64,000 nt of DNA. It comes from Siphonobacter sp. SORGH_AS_0500. Its GTDB lineage: Bacteria; Bacteroidota; Bacteroidia; Cytophagales; Spirosomataceae. Positions 36,141 to 45,272 of the stretch are shown in pieces. The stretch covers positions 1 to 64,000 of the forward strand of contig NZ_NHPP01000010.1 in the NCBI RefSeq assembly GCF_002838835.1, read 5' to 3'. How positions within the stretch are numbered: position 1 is the first letter of the stretch; each line of letters opens with the position of its first letter. Both the position numbers and the translations under genes were made by a program. The notes beneath the pieces are model-generated. The model was not told the DNA's origin. It did no database searches and saw only the letters and a program-made list of their open reading frames with translations.

Positions 36141-36893
36141 TTATACATAAATCATCTTTCGGCTCATGCCCCCATCAACGGTAAAGTTTTGACCTGTAAT
36201 AAACGAATTAGCGGGATCACTTAAGAAGATAACCAGATTGGCAATATCGTCGGGGTTACCTACACGACCCGCTGGGTGCTGTTCGTGGTCGGCTTTACTG
36301 AGTTTTGCGGGTTTTTGATCCGAAGATTTTTGATAGGCCGTAACGTCAATCCATCCGGGAGAAATGCAATTTACCCGAATGTCAGGACCCAGACTGATAG
36401 CCAGAGCATGCGTCAGAGCAAAAATTCCTCCCTTCGAGGCTGAATAAGCAAAGGTGTCGGGGTCCGACTGAAAAGCCCGGGTGGAGCAGAGGTTAATAAT
36501 GACTCCTTTACTTGCTTTCAGGTAAGGAGCACAAACCCTGCTACTCCAAAACGGACCCGAAAGGTTGACATTTATGCCCTGAGCCCAGTCTTCAAAACTC
36601 CAGTCTTCCAGCGGCTTATTTTCAAAAATGGCTGCATTATTTACGAGTATGTCAATGCGGCCGAAAGCTTCAACGGTTTGCTCCAGAGCTTTTTCAATGG
36701 CTTTGGGTTGAGCAATATCACAGGGTAAAGCCAGTACGTGACCGAGTTTCTCGAATTCCTTCTGGATTTCACGTAAGGCTTTTTCGTCCTGTTCCCAAAT
36801 GGCTACTGAGCAACCTTTTTCGAGTAATCGCTGGCTAATGACCCGCCCAATTCCCTGAGCACCGCCGGTAATAATGGCTACTTTTCCCTGCAT
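36141..36893 (-). CDS. Short-chain dehydrogenase/reductase (SDR), classical
   Basis: 250 residues. The NAD(P)-binding TGGAQGIG (10-17), NNAA (about 86-89), catalytic Ser (LCSTRAFQ) and Tyr-x3-Lys (YSASKGG), and the PGWIDV and GQNFTVDGG C-terminal motifs make it a complete classical SDR, close to glucose/3-oxoacyl dehydrogenase-like enzymes. The substrate cannot be read from the sequence. It is the third gene of a leftward group (LuxE-like, DUF4230, SDR; 15- and 50-base gaps). Confidence 0.92.
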   Translation of the reverse strand: MQGKVAIITGGAQGIGRVISQRLLEKGCSVAIWEQDEKALREIQKEFEKLGHVLALPCDIAQPKAIEKALEQTVEAFGRIDILVNNAAIFENKPLEDWSFEDWAQGINVNLSGPFWSSRVCAPYLKASKGVIINLCSTRAFQSDPDTFAYSASKGGIFALTHALAISLGPDIRVNCISPGWIDVTAYQKSSDQKPAKLSKADHEQHPAGRVGNPDDIANLVIFLSDPANSFITGQNFTVDGGMSRKMIYV

Positions 36894-36943
36894 GATTTTC
36901 TTAAATGATCTGGAAAAGATCGCTTAAAAAAGCATACAAAGTC

Positions 36944-37552
36944 CTAACGGGGATCGTCAATCTGGCCCTTCATGCGGTAACGAAGTAATACTTTTTTACC
37001 GGACACTTTTTCAAGCATAGGGCGTAAAATTTTACTAGCATTCTCGCGGGTTTGTTCTAAGATCCCCTGATTAATAGCCGATTGGCTGACCTGCTCTTCG
37101 GCTTTCTTAAAGGCCTCATCAATCAGCAGGGCTTCATCGGTAAAGGCATATTCGGTGTTATACACCTTGGATTTGGAATGATCAATTTTGGCAACGCAAA
37201 TTTCGGGTTCGGGCAAACGCACGATGAGTGTATCCCGCATTTCACCAATATCGGCAACGGTCATTTTAGTTAAATCCAGACAGCCAATGGCTTCGCCCTG
37301 AATGATGAGCAGAGCTTTGCCGTCGGGCAGAAACTGACGGGTAATTTTTTGATCGACGACATCTCGAAAGTTATACTTGACTAACTCCAGTTTTCCCAGC
37401 GAGGTGATTTGCTGAAGAACGACGTTGTGATTGGTAACAACTTCGGAGCGGCCCGAGGGATCAAAAAACTTGCGGGCTTTGATTTGTTCCCAGCCGTAAA
37501 TGATACCGGCCACGAGTAAAACTAGGAAGAGCAAACGAAGAAGCAAACGCAT
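36944..37552 (-). CDS. DUF4230 domain protein
   Basis: 202 residues with an N-terminal hydrophobic anchor (LLLRLLFLVLLVAGIIYGWEQI). DUF4230 core: NHNVVLQQITSLGKLELVKYNFRDVVDQKI, ALLIIQGEAIGCLDLTKM, DTLIVRLPEPEICVAKIDHSKSKVYNTEYAF, then a coiled helical region ending ILRPMLEKVSGKKVLLRY. Membrane-anchored protein of unknown function. It lies 15 bases after the LuxE-like gene. Confidence 0.9.
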   Translation of the reverse strand: MRLLLRLLFLVLLVAGIIYGWEQIKARKFFDPSGRSEVVTNHNVVLQQITSLGKLELVKYNFRDVVDQKITRQFLPDGKALLIIQGEAIGCLDLTKMTVADIGEMRDTLIVRLPEPEICVAKIDHSKSKVYNTEYAFTDEALLIDEAFKKAEEQVSQSAINQGILEQTRENASKILRPMLEKVSGKKVLLRYRMKGQIDDPR

Positions 37553-37567
37553 AAGTCAGGGGTGGAT

Positions 37568-38587
37568 TTATAGAACCATGAGATTACAGCCCCGAAGGTC
37601 TGAGTTATCAAAACGTCCCAACACCCGAAAAGTTTGAGGCTCCCTGCCGTAACTTCCTAAGTCTTTCGTTTCTAGAAAACTACAGGAATCAATGTTGGCC
37701 AAATCAATAATATTAATGCCGCCCGTGCTGCGGGTTTGCTGACCGGGCTGATACAGATGAAACGGATCATTCACATCCCGAAGGGTAATTTTCATACTGG
37801 CGGGTAAGTGAAACAAACCTTCGCCGAAAGAATAGCCCTGGGAGAGTAACTCCGTCATTCCGTATTCTGAATGAATCACAGGAACATGAAAAGCCTGGGT
37901 GAGAATTTCGTGTAACTGCTCGCGAAGTAACTCTTCTCTGCGGCCTTTCATGCCGCCCGTTTCCATGACAATCAACTGATTCATTCCCTCTAAAAAAGAT
38001 AAATCAGCAGTTTCGGCCAGATCTAAAAGGGCGAAAGTAACTCCGATGAGCAGGACTTTTTTCTCGGGTTTCTGCCTCAAAACAGAGAGTCGTTCCAGCA
38101 ATTCGTCGGTATTATGCAGGTAAAAGCCCGAATAGTCGGATTGAGTTTTAGCAATGAAATGCCGAACCATGTGGACCAGCGATGAATTCGACCGTTCCAG
38201 GTACGAGGGCAGCAGAGCCAGGATATGAAAATCCTGAAGTGGGCCGTAAAAGGCTTCGAAAATACGTTCACTCACCGCATCATAAAAATCAGGGTCCGTT
38301 ACCAGATGCTGACTAGTGATCTGGCCCGTGGTGCCACTGCTGGCAAAGGTTGTTTTTACCGTTGCAGAAGTGCTTAATATGCGGTGCGATTTAAAAAACT
38401 CAATGGGTAAGTAAGGAATCTGCTCAAGCGAATGAACCTGTTCAGGCTTGATAGCTAAATGAGAAAGGTATTGCTGATAAATGGCATTCTGCCGGGCCTG
38501 AAGCCGGAAGACTTCCAGGCTCAGATCCTCAAAATGGTGGGGATTTAGCGATACTATTTTATCTTTAAGTTCTTCAGTAATAGGCAT
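37568..38587 (-). CDS. LuxE/PaaK-like acyl-protein synthetase (ANL superfamily)
   Basis: 339 residues. The adenylate-forming motif TFASSGTTGQITSQH (about 85-100) and EYGMTELLSQGYSFG (A5-type), plus a C-terminal GRFDNSDLRGCNLMVL, identify an ATP-dependent carboxylate-activating enzyme of the LuxE type. LuxE activates fatty acids as acyl-AMP and passes them to a Cys. Related Bacteroidota proteins carry only this short form. No luxC/luxD genes are nearby, so bioluminescence is not implied. First gene of the operon with DUF4230 and SDR. Confidence 0.88.
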   Translation of the reverse strand: MPITEELKDKIVSLNPHHFEDLSLEVFRLQARQNAIYQQYLSHLAIKPEQVHSLEQIPYLPIEFFKSHRILSTSATVKTTFASSGTTGQITSQHLVTDPDFYDAVSERIFEAFYGPLQDFHILALLPSYLERSNSSLVHMVRHFIAKTQSDYSGFYLHNTDELLERLSVLRQKPEKKVLLIGVTFALLDLAETADLSFLEGMNQLIVMETGGMKGRREELLREQLHEILTQAFHVPVIHSEYGMTELLSQGYSFGEGLFHLPASMKITLRDVNDPFHLYQPGQQTRSTGGINIIDLANIDSCSFLETKDLGSYGREPQTFRVLGRFDNSDLRGCNLMVL

Positions 38588-38711
38588 TTGTCTGTGACTT
38601 AAATAACCCTATAGGGTGAATTTTTACAAACTTACTTAATTTAGCAGGGGCTAATGTAACTTTAAGAGTGAATTGGTCGTTTATGACAGTGACTATAAGA
38701 ATTAGGTTCCT

Positions 38712-39239
38712 ATGATGCGGGTATTATTTACGTTTTTAATCCTTGGTGCGGGGCTATATCTAGCGAGTTGTACGACCGAGCCTGACTTTTCGAATGTGCC
38801 TAACTTGCTCGACGGAAGCACTACCATTAGTAAAACAACCAACACCGACCGCCTAGGTAATGCTCAGGATTCGCTGGTGATTGGCGTCAAATTTCAGGAT
38901 GGAGATGGGGATTTGGGCTTATCCAGTAATATGTATCCTGATTCAGTGTTAATAAAAGAAGGGTATAATTATGAAGTAAAAACCCTCCGTCGCATTCGGG
39001 GCCAGTTTCAGGACGTAACGCAAAGCTTTGGCGTTTCCAACTCAGGTAACTTCCCCCGACTTCGTCAGGATAACAAAGTGGGACCCATTGAAGGTACGCT
39101 TTCGCGGTCTATTATGATTCCGCATTTAGCCGTTTCCCGAAACGACACCCTGAAATTTAGAATCAGAATCAAGGATCGGGCCCTCAATGTAAGTAATGAA
39201 GTAGAAACGCCTTCCGTTATTCTTCGGGTGCAGCAGTAA
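38712..39239 (+). CDS. Hypothetical lipoprotein
   Basis: 175 residues with lipobox LASC (MMRVLFTFLILGAGLYLASC). The mature part has GDGDLGLSS-type loops (VKFQDGDGDLGL) and short beta strands (SVLIKEGYNYEVKTLRRIRGQFQ, LKFRIRIKDRALNVSNEVETP), common in Bacteroidota surface lipoproteins with Ig-like folds. Family not named. Divergent from the LuxE-like operon and convergent with the histidine kinase gene. Confidence 0.75.
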   Translation: MMRVLFTFLILGAGLYLASCTTEPDFSNVPNLLDGSTTISKTTNTDRLGNAQDSLVIGVKFQDGDGDLGLSSNMYPDSVLIKEGYNYEVKTLRRIRGQFQDVTQSFGVSNSGNFPRLRQDNKVGPIEGTLSRSIMIPHLAVSRNDTLKFRIRIKDRALNVSNEVETPSVILRVQQ

Positions 39240-39261
39240 GCCATACAATTTATTCAATCAT

Positions 39262-39297
39262 AAAAAAGAGAATGGCTTCACAGTCATTCTCTTTTTT
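39262..39297. terminator. Bidirectional terminator between lipoprotein and histidine kinase genes
   Basis: 13-bp stem AAAAAAGAGAATG (39262-39274) / CATTCTCTTTTTT (39285-39297). It ends one base before the kinase gene's end. Confidence 0.92.
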
Positions 39298-39298
39298 G

Positions 39299-40540
39299 TT
39301 AGGTCTTTACGGGTAAGGTAATTCGGAAGGTAGTGCCTTTCCCCGGCTCGGAATTCTTGACGAATAACTTGCCTTTGTGATAGTTTTCGATGATGCGTTT
39401 AGCCAGCGTCAGGCCTAAACCCCAGCCACGTTTTTTGGTACTAAAACCGGGGTTAAACACTTGTTTCCAGTTGGATTTAGGAATGCCTTTGCCCGTATCA
39501 CTGATGTCAATCACAATCTGACCGGGCTTTTCTGTCATTTGAATTCGCAACTCGCCTACGCCTTCCATGGCATCCACGGCATTCTTGCAGAGGTTTTCAA
39601 TCACCCATTCAAAAAGATAGCGGTTGATGGGTATAAGCTTGCCCGCCGGAATTTGATTGGTAATCTGCCACTTGATTTTGGACGAAACCCGGCGTTTAAG
39701 ATAGTCCACAAACTTTTCAATGTGAGTATCCAGTGGTTCTGGCGAAAGGGTAGGCATGGAGCCAATGCTGGAGAACCGGGCCGTGATGGTTTCCAGCCGC
39801 TCAACGTCTTTTTCCAGCTCTAATACATATTCCGTTTCGTAGCGATCGGGATCAGTCTTGAAGTATTCCACCCAGCCTTTCAAACCTGACAGGGGCGTAC
39901 CTAACTGGTGAGCCGTTTCCTTAGCCAAGCCCACCCAGACCCGGTTTTGCTCGGAGCGGCGGGAAGAACTAAAGGCCAGGTATGCCAGGTAACCAAACAC
40001 TAAAAGCCCTAGAAACATCACCAGGGGGTAATACTGAAGCTGTGTAAAAAGAAAGGAGTGGCTGAAGTAGATGTATCCCTTGCCAAAACCTCCGTCGTAT
40101 TCTATTGGAGCATTATCTGTTTGGAATTCAGCGGCTTTTTGTTTTAAGAAATCATGAACTTCATCTGGATTTTCGGGTAAGATAATATTTCGGGGCGTGT
40201 ACGTATTTTGATACTCAACGATAACCGGAATTTCAGTATTAACCTTTACAATGTTATCAAAGAAGAAGTTAAGATCGGTCTCGGCAGAACTGGTATAGGC
40301 ATATTCCAGACTTTTGGCGTAGAGGCGTACTTCTTCAAGCTCATGAGCTTCTAGTCGGGAAATTAGGGAATTTGTATAGTAAAACCATCCGATGGAAAAG
40401 GCCATCAAAGTCAGGAGAATACCGATTTTAACCTGGTTTTTCTGCTGGTATAAATCACCCGACCGCATCCGGGCGGCTAAGTTACCCCGGCGGTTGTCGG
40501 CTGATGGTTTCAATGGAGGATTAGCAACGCTTTGTTTCAT
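39299..40540 (-). CDS. Sensor histidine kinase
   Basis: 413 residues. Membrane helices at about 35-55 (IGILLTLMAFSIGWFYY) and 170-190 (LVMFLGLLVFGYLAYLAF) flank a short periplasmic sensor. The HisKA-like H-box is WVGLAKETAHQLGTPLSGLKGWVEYF. HATPase: WVIENLCKNAVDAMEG (N box), DTGKGIP (G1), GWGLGLTLAKRII (G2). The AHQLGTPLSG form is typical of Bacteroidota orphan kinases. No response regulator is adjacent; the leftward gene stands alone. Confidence 0.92.
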   Translation of the reverse strand: MKQSVANPPLKPSADNRRGNLAARMRSGDLYQQKNQVKIGILLTLMAFSIGWFYYTNSLISRLEAHELEEVRLYAKSLEYAYTSSAETDLNFFFDNIVKVNTEIPVIVEYQNTYTPRNIILPENPDEVHDFLKQKAAEFQTDNAPIEYDGGFGKGYIYFSHSFLFTQLQYYPLVMFLGLLVFGYLAYLAFSSSRRSEQNRVWVGLAKETAHQLGTPLSGLKGWVEYFKTDPDRYETEYVLELEKDVERLETITARFSSIGSMPTLSPEPLDTHIEKFVDYLKRRVSSKIKWQITNQIPAGKLIPINRYLFEWVIENLCKNAVDAMEGVGELRIQMTEKPGQIVIDISDTGKGIPKSNWKQVFNPGFSTKKRGWGLGLTLAKRIIENYHKGKLFVKNSEPGKGTTFRITLPVKT

Positions 40541-40843
40541 TTCTTTTCAACCAACGCCAAAGGCTTTTGGATTTATATACAGCCAATAAAATAATTCCAG
40601 CCTAAGTGATCCCATCATTTAGCAATGGCTTGACGATTGGGGCAAGCCTGAGTCTAATGCTCTGGATGAGCGGATTAGGAAATGACAAATGTCATAGATT
40701 AAGTTGAAAAGTTGCCTTAATCTTGCTCAGGAGTCAGGAAAAAGACCGATGTAGTTTTGATTCATTCTAAATAGAACAGAATGGGATTTATTACATCCGT
40801 CGGAAGGTTATCCTGACGTATTTTTGTGTTTTTAGTGAAGGAA
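40541..40843. other. Divergent control region of the histidine kinase and hemA
   Basis: About 303 bases with no gene. It contains a small dyad ATGAC-AAAT-GTCAT (about 40681-40694), a CATTCT/AGAATG dyad near 40763-40784, and the hemA -7 element (40819-40826). Confidence 0.5.
40819..40826 (+). promoter_or_regulatory. -7 promoter element of hemA
   Basis: TATTTTTG fits TAnnTTTG and lies 17 bases before the ATG at 40844. This argues against an upstream GTG start at 40826. Confidence 0.5.
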
Positions 40844-42112
40844 ATGACTACTACGTTTCGAGCAATCAGTTTATCGTACAAAACTGCTCCCTTGGCCATA
40901 AGAGAGCAGGTGGCACTGGATGAAAGCGAGGCCAAGACCTTTTCCCTGAAACTGAAAGAGCATTTTGGATTTCAGGACATTCTGGTGGTTTCCACGTGTA
41001 ATCGTACGGAAATATATTATACGGCGTCAGCAAACTACGCCGAGTCAATTATTAAGTTATTAGCCATTGAAAAAGGTCTGGAAAAGCCCTCAGACCTGCC
41101 CAATTACTTTGTAGTACTGGACGATCAGCTTCAAGCCATTCGTCATTTGTTTGAGGTAGCTACGGGTCTTCATTCGCAGGTAGTAGGTGATCTTCAGATT
41201 CCTAACCAGGTCAAGCATTCGTACCAGTGGTCAGTGGATGTAGATGCAGCAAGTCCTTTTCTGCATCGATTGATGCATACGATTTTCTTTTCCAGCAAGC
41301 GGGTTAACCAGGAAACCAGTTTCCGGGATGGAGCTGCTTCGGTTTCGTATGCAACGGTAGATCTAATCGCTGATTTAACGCAAAACCATGCTCAGCCTCG
41401 CGTGCTGGTAGTGGGTTTGGGTGAAATTGGAACGGATGTGGTAAAGAACCTGGCCGATAAGGAATTTGCTCAGATTACGCTCGTTAACCGTACGTATGCT
41501 AAGTCGGTTAGCCTGGCGGAAGGAACCAATTTCCGGGTGGCTGACTGGGAAAACCTGGAAGCTGAAGTGCGTCAGGCGGATGTAATTGTTTCCTCTCTGC
41601 GGGTAACAACGCCGCTGTTTACCAAAGCTTTTGTAGAGAGTCTGGACATTCTGACCTTTAAGTACTTCATTGATTTATCAGTGCCTCGCAGCATTGAAGC
41701 TCAGGTAGAAGAAGTTCCGGGAGCTCTAGTGTACTCCATCGACGATATTCAGGCGAAAGCCAACGCCGCATTGCAGCGAAGACTGGAGTCTGTACCAGCC
41801 GTACACCGGATTCTGGATGAAGCCATGGCCGGATTCCAGGACTGGTCGAAAGAAATGGTGGTATCACCTACGATTCAGAAATTCAAGCAGGCTCTGGATC
41901 AGATTCGTAAAGAAGAACTGGCCCGTCAGCTTAAACACCTGACGCCTGCCGAAGCCGATAAATTTGATAAGCTCACGGCAAATATTGTGAACCGCATTCT
42001 GCGTTCACCCGCTGTGAATCTTAAAAACGCCTGCCGTCGCGGAGATGCCGACCAACTGGCGGATGTTCTGGTGGAGCTCTTTGATTTAGAGCGTCAGCCC
42101 GAACACAAATAA
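40844..42112 (+). CDS. hemA: Glutamyl-tRNA reductase
   Basis: 422 residues from the ATG at 40844 (MTTTFRAISLSYKTAPLAIRE). The catalytic Cys52 lies in VVSTCNRTEIYY. The region GLHSQVVGDLQIPNQVKHSYQ, the NADP-binding VLVVGLGEIG and the C-terminal dimerisation helix (LRSPAVNLKNACRRGDADQLADVLVELF) are all present. It reduces glutamyl-tRNA to glutamate-1-semialdehyde, the first step of C5 haem synthesis. The usual Bacteroidota partners hemC/hemD are not adjacent. A terminator lies downstream. Confidence 0.96.
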   Translation: MTTTFRAISLSYKTAPLAIREQVALDESEAKTFSLKLKEHFGFQDILVVSTCNRTEIYYTASANYAESIIKLLAIEKGLEKPSDLPNYFVVLDDQLQAIRHLFEVATGLHSQVVGDLQIPNQVKHSYQWSVDVDAASPFLHRLMHTIFFSSKRVNQETSFRDGAASVSYATVDLIADLTQNHAQPRVLVVGLGEIGTDVVKNLADKEFAQITLVNRTYAKSVSLAEGTNFRVADWENLEAEVRQADVIVSSLRVTTPLFTKAFVESLDILTFKYFIDLSVPRSIEAQVEEVPGALVYSIDDIQAKANAALQRRLESVPAVHRILDEAMAGFQDWSKEMVVSPTIQKFKQALDQIRKEELARQLKHLTPAEADKFDKLTANIVNRILRSPAVNLKNACRRGDADQLADVLVELFDLERQPEHK

Positions 42113-42146
42113 AGACTATACAACAACGAGTGTATTGAAACGATGT

Positions 42147-42176
42147 AGAGCAAGGCTTAGGCCTTGCTCTTTTTTG
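42147..42176. terminator. Terminator between hemA and the araC-like gene
   Basis: AGAGCAAGGC (42147-42156), TTAG loop, GCCTTGCTCT (42161-42170), T-run after. Confidence 0.92.
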
Positions 42177-42179
42177 TTT

Positions 42180-43042
42180 CTATTGATACGCCTTTTGGTA
42201 TTGGGCGGGCGTTAATGTAGTAATTTCCTTGAACTGCCGATTAAAGTTAGAAATGGTATTAAAGCCGCTTTCGTAACAAATCTGGGTTATGGTGAATTTC
42301 CCTTCTATTAATAATTTGCAGGCATAACCGATGCGAACTTCACTGACAAATTCAGAAAAAGTCCGGTTGGTTCTTGTTTTAAAATACCGGCAAAAGGCCG
42401 AAGGGCTCATTCCTGCTAGTGATGCCATTTCATCAAGTCTGATTTCCTGTCGAAAATGATCGAGTACGTAATCGTGTACTTTTTGCATCCGTTCGGTTTC
42501 TGATACTTTGTGCGTATTGACGTAACCCAGACTGGCAATAGGCTGGCATTCTTCGGCGTGAGCTAATTCGTCTAAGATGGCTAGTAATTGCAAAATGGCC
42601 TGAAACCCACTCGCCTGCAAAAGCTTGTGCATTCGCTCCCGAATCTGACTCTTCAACACTCCGGTAATTTCATAGCCCCGCGTAGCTCCGTAAAAAAACT
42701 TTGTAAGCCGTGCATTTCGGGCCGTTTGAAAAAGTCATTACCCAGAAAATCTTCGGTAAAGTACACCACAATTCCCTTGGTGGAAAGCCCGGAGGGGGTC
42801 TGAAAGTAGGCCGGATCACTTCGCCAGAGGTGTGGAATATTCGGCCCCAAAAAAACGGTGTCTCCTGGTTCAAAAGGCTGAATGTTATCGCCAATGAAAC
42901 GAGTTCCAGTGCCTTCTTCAACCGTAAAAAGTTGGTAATGCGGATGAAAGTGCCAGTTGGGATCAAAATGAGGAGCCGTGAGTTCCTGCATGGTAAAGGA
43001 AGCCACTTGGTTTTCAATGGATTTACGCAGAGCTAATTTCAT
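42180..43042 (-). pseudogene. AraC-family regulator with N-terminal cupin, frameshifted at an A7 run
   Basis: The N-terminal cupin sensor (PHFDPNWHFHPHYQLFTVEEGTGTRFIGDNIQPFEPGDTVFLGPNIPHLW) and the C-terminal double HTH (EIRLDEMASLAGMSPSAFCRYFKTRTNRTFSEFVSEVRIGYACKLL, ITQICYESGFNTISNFNRQFK) lie in two phases. Adding one base at A7 (42692-42698) joins them as ...QSFFYGATRGYEITGVLKSQ..., giving a normal ~287-residue sugar-responsive regulator. It is divergent from the sugar epimerase operon, with a strong inverted repeat between them, so it is the likely activator of that locus. The break is probably a sequence error. Confidence 0.9.
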
Positions 43043-43083
43043 AGTGGAAAAGATTCGACGATATATTAAAAATCGACAATATT

Positions 43084-43135
43084 CTGTATTTTGATGCTTA
43101 ATTAAGTTGATTCTGCAATATAGGTCAAAATACAG
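43084..43135. promoter_or_regulatory. Paired inverted operator half-sites between araC-like gene and sugar operon
   Basis: CTGTATTTTGA (43084-43094) and TCAAAATACAG (43125-43135) are perfect 11-bp reverse complements, 41 bp centre to centre (about four helical turns), in the 150-base divergent gap. This arrangement suits an AraC-type dimer. Confidence 0.78.
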
Positions 43136-43192
43136 TAGGACATAGTCAATGTGGAGACAGTATTTATCATTTTTCCATTATAAAATTGCATA

Positions 43193-44053
43193 ATGATTTA
43201 CAGCATGAATCTGCTCCTGTGGGGTGGTAATCTCGATGAATCTTTTTTTCCAACGCTCGAATTAATCCAGTCTATTGGTTTCGGTGGGGTCGAAGTGCCC
43301 TTGTCTACGAGCGATCGTCAGTACTGGAAGCCCTGGGCTCGAAAACTGGATGAGCTGGGCCTTCAGCGGCAGGCCGACGTAATCTGCGGACCCGAAGCCA
43401 ACCTGATCAGTGCGGATGCGGGGATGCGTAAAGCTACGCTGGAGCATTTGCTTCGCAGCGTAGATTGTGCTGTAGAACTGGGAGCTGAAAAACTCATGGG
43501 TCCTTATCATTCTGCTTTGGGCGTTTTTACGGGGCAACCTGCTACTGCAGATGAATGGAAATGGGGCGTGGAGGGCATTCAAATTCTGGCCGAATATGCC
43601 CAAAGCCAGGGGATTACTCTAGGATTGGAATACCTCAATCGTTTTGAAATGTATCTGACGAGTTGTGGATCCGAGCTAGCCCGCTTTGTCGATGAGGTGA
43701 ACCATCCCAATTGTCAGATCATGTTCGATACATTTCATGCCAATATTGAAGAAAAGAACATTGGCGAAACCATTCGGCAGTTAGGAGACCGCATCACCTT
43801 CATACAGCTTTCAGAGAACGATCGTTCTACTCCTGGTAAGGGTAATGTGGATTGGAAAGGAGTATTTGCTGGCCTTCGCGACATTGATTACCAGGGCTGG
43901 TTGAGCATCGAAGCTTTCAGTCCCAAACTCAGTGTAGCGAATATCTGGCGGCAGATGTTCGATTCAGAAGAACAACTCATGCGGGATGGTCTGTCTTTCA
44001 TTAAAAGTCAGTGGGAGTCGGTTCCCCAAGTAGTCAGTAACGGTCAGTTTTAA
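43193..44053 (+). CDS. Sugar phosphate isomerase/epimerase-like TIM-barrel (tagatose/psicose 3-epimerase family)
   Basis: 286 residues. AP-endonuclease-2/xylose-isomerase-like barrel: MNLLLWGGNL, IGFGGVEVPLS, GAEKLMGPYHSALG, ITLGLEYLNRFEMYL (metal Glu), CQIMFDTFHANIEEK (Asp/His), FIQLSENDRSTPGKGNVDW (His replaced region) and GWLSIEAF (Glu). These match the ketose 3-epimerase group with Mn/Co ligands. In 3-keto-glycoside pathways, barrels of this family also act as glycoside lyases. First gene of the operon with Gfo/Idh oxidoreductase (57-base gap) and the ThuA protein; cytoplasmic, as it lacks a signal. Confidence 0.9.
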   Translation: MIYSMNLLLWGGNLDESFFPTLELIQSIGFGGVEVPLSTSDRQYWKPWARKLDELGLQRQADVICGPEANLISADAGMRKATLEHLLRSVDCAVELGAEKLMGPYHSALGVFTGQPATADEWKWGVEGIQILAEYAQSQGITLGLEYLNRFEMYLTSCGSELARFVDEVNHPNCQIMFDTFHANIEEKNIGETIRQLGDRITFIQLSENDRSTPGKGNVDWKGVFAGLRDIDYQGWLSIEAFSPKLSVANIWRQMFDSEEQLMRDGLSFIKSQWESVPQVVSNGQF

Positions 44054-44110
44054 CGATTTGTCTTAATTTATTAACCTTACTATTTTCAATCAGGCTTAAC
44101 CTCTAATTAC

Positions 44111-45235
44111 ATGTCTTCACCCCTCAATATTGCCATTGTTGGCCTGGGATTCGGAGCCGAATTCATTCCCATTTATCAGCGTCACCCTTTAGCTAATATG
44201 TACGCCATTTGCCAGCGTACACCTGAGAAACTCAACGCCGTGGGAGATGCCTTCGGAATCGAGGTTCGTTACACGGATTTTGACGAGTTACTTAAAGATC
44301 CTAAGGTAGATGCCGTTCACATCAATTCACCCATTCCCAATCATGCCGAGCAGAGCCTGAAGGCTCTTCGGGCGGGCAAGCATGTAGCCTGTACTGTTCC
44401 GATGGCTACGAGTGTAGAAGATTGCCTGGAAATCGTAAGGGTTTCGAAAGAAACGGGCAAGAAGTACATGATGATGGAAACAGTGGTCTATAGCCGCGAA
44501 TTCCTCTTTGTCAAAGACTTATACGAAAAAGGTGAACTGGGTAAAGTACAGTTTTTAAAAGCTAGCCATCAGCAGGACATGGAAGGCTGGCCAGATTACT
44601 GGCCCGGACTTCCCCCCATGCATTATGCAACCCACTGCGTAGGTCCGGTGGCTGGTTTACTGAAGTCTAGTCCTGAGTACGTTTCCTGCTTTGGTTCGGG
44701 CACGATCAGCGAAGATCTGGCGAAAATTCACAATTCGCCTTTTGCCATTGAATCAGCACACATTAAATTCAAAGACAGCGATTTAGCTGCTTATGTCTAC
44801 CGTTCACTCTTTGATACTGCCCGTCAGTACCGGGAAAGTTTTGAAGTATACGGTTCGAAAAAATCTTTTGAGTGGCCGTTGATTGAAGGCGAAGAGGCCG
44901 TCATCCATACCGCTAAAAAAGAAGAACACGAAATTCCTGAGCGGGTTACTGTTCCCGATTTTGCTCATTACTTACCCGAGGAAATTCAGGCGTTCACCAC
45001 CCAAGGCGTTTACGACGTAGCTGATAACACGCACCTGAGCTTTACACAAGGCAGCGGTCACGGAGGATCTCACCCACATTTAGTGCATGAATTTCTTTCG
45101 GCACTCGTGGAAAATCGCCAGCCTTTCCCAAATGCTGTACAGTCAGCCGAATGGACGAGTGTAGGCATTTTGGCCCATGAATCAGCTCTACAGGGCGGGA
45201 AGTTGATGTACTTACCCGATTTTGAGAATGCATAA
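44111..45235 (+). CDS. Gfo/Idh/MocA-family oxidoreductase
   Basis: 374 residues, no Tat or Sec signal. The N-terminal NAD(P) Rossmann fold starts IAIVGLGFGAEFIPIYQ, with VDAVHINSPIPNHAEQSLKALRAGKHVACTVPMATSVEDCLEI (the EKP position reads TVPMA) and MMMETVVYSREFLFVKDLYEKGELGKVQFLKASHQQDM. The alpha/beta C-domain is complete. Family members oxidise sugars or inositols, including 3-OH oxidation of glycosides. It is sandwiched between an epimerase and a ThuA-type protein, which suggests 3-keto-sugar chemistry. Confidence 0.92.
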   Translation: MSSPLNIAIVGLGFGAEFIPIYQRHPLANMYAICQRTPEKLNAVGDAFGIEVRYTDFDELLKDPKVDAVHINSPIPNHAEQSLKALRAGKHVACTVPMATSVEDCLEIVRVSKETGKKYMMMETVVYSREFLFVKDLYEKGELGKVQFLKASHQQDMEGWPDYWPGLPPMHYATHCVGPVAGLLKSSPEYVSCFGSGTISEDLAKIHNSPFAIESAHIKFKDSDLAAYVYRSLFDTARQYRESFEVYGSKKSFEWPLIEGEEAVIHTAKKEEHEIPERVTVPDFAHYLPEEIQAFTTQGVYDVADNTHLSFTQGSGHGGSHPHLVHEFLSALVENRQPFPNAVQSAEWTSVGILAHESALQGGKLMYLPDFENA

Positions 45236-45245
45236 CGATTTAATG

Positions 45246-45272
45246 CTGGTAGCCGTACTCTGCGGCTACCAG
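45246..45272 (+). promoter_or_regulatory. Intercistronic hairpin between the oxidoreductase and ThuA genes
   Basis: Perfect 10-bp stem CTGGTAGCCG (45246-45255) / CGGCTACCAG (45263-45272), 7-base loop, no T-run. It may limit read-through or protect the upstream message. Confidence 0.65.

Noticed and set aside
37568..38587. Bioluminescence operon suggested by the LuxE-like gene
   Set aside because: No luxA, luxB, luxC or luxD genes nearby; the ANL fold is common in other pathways.
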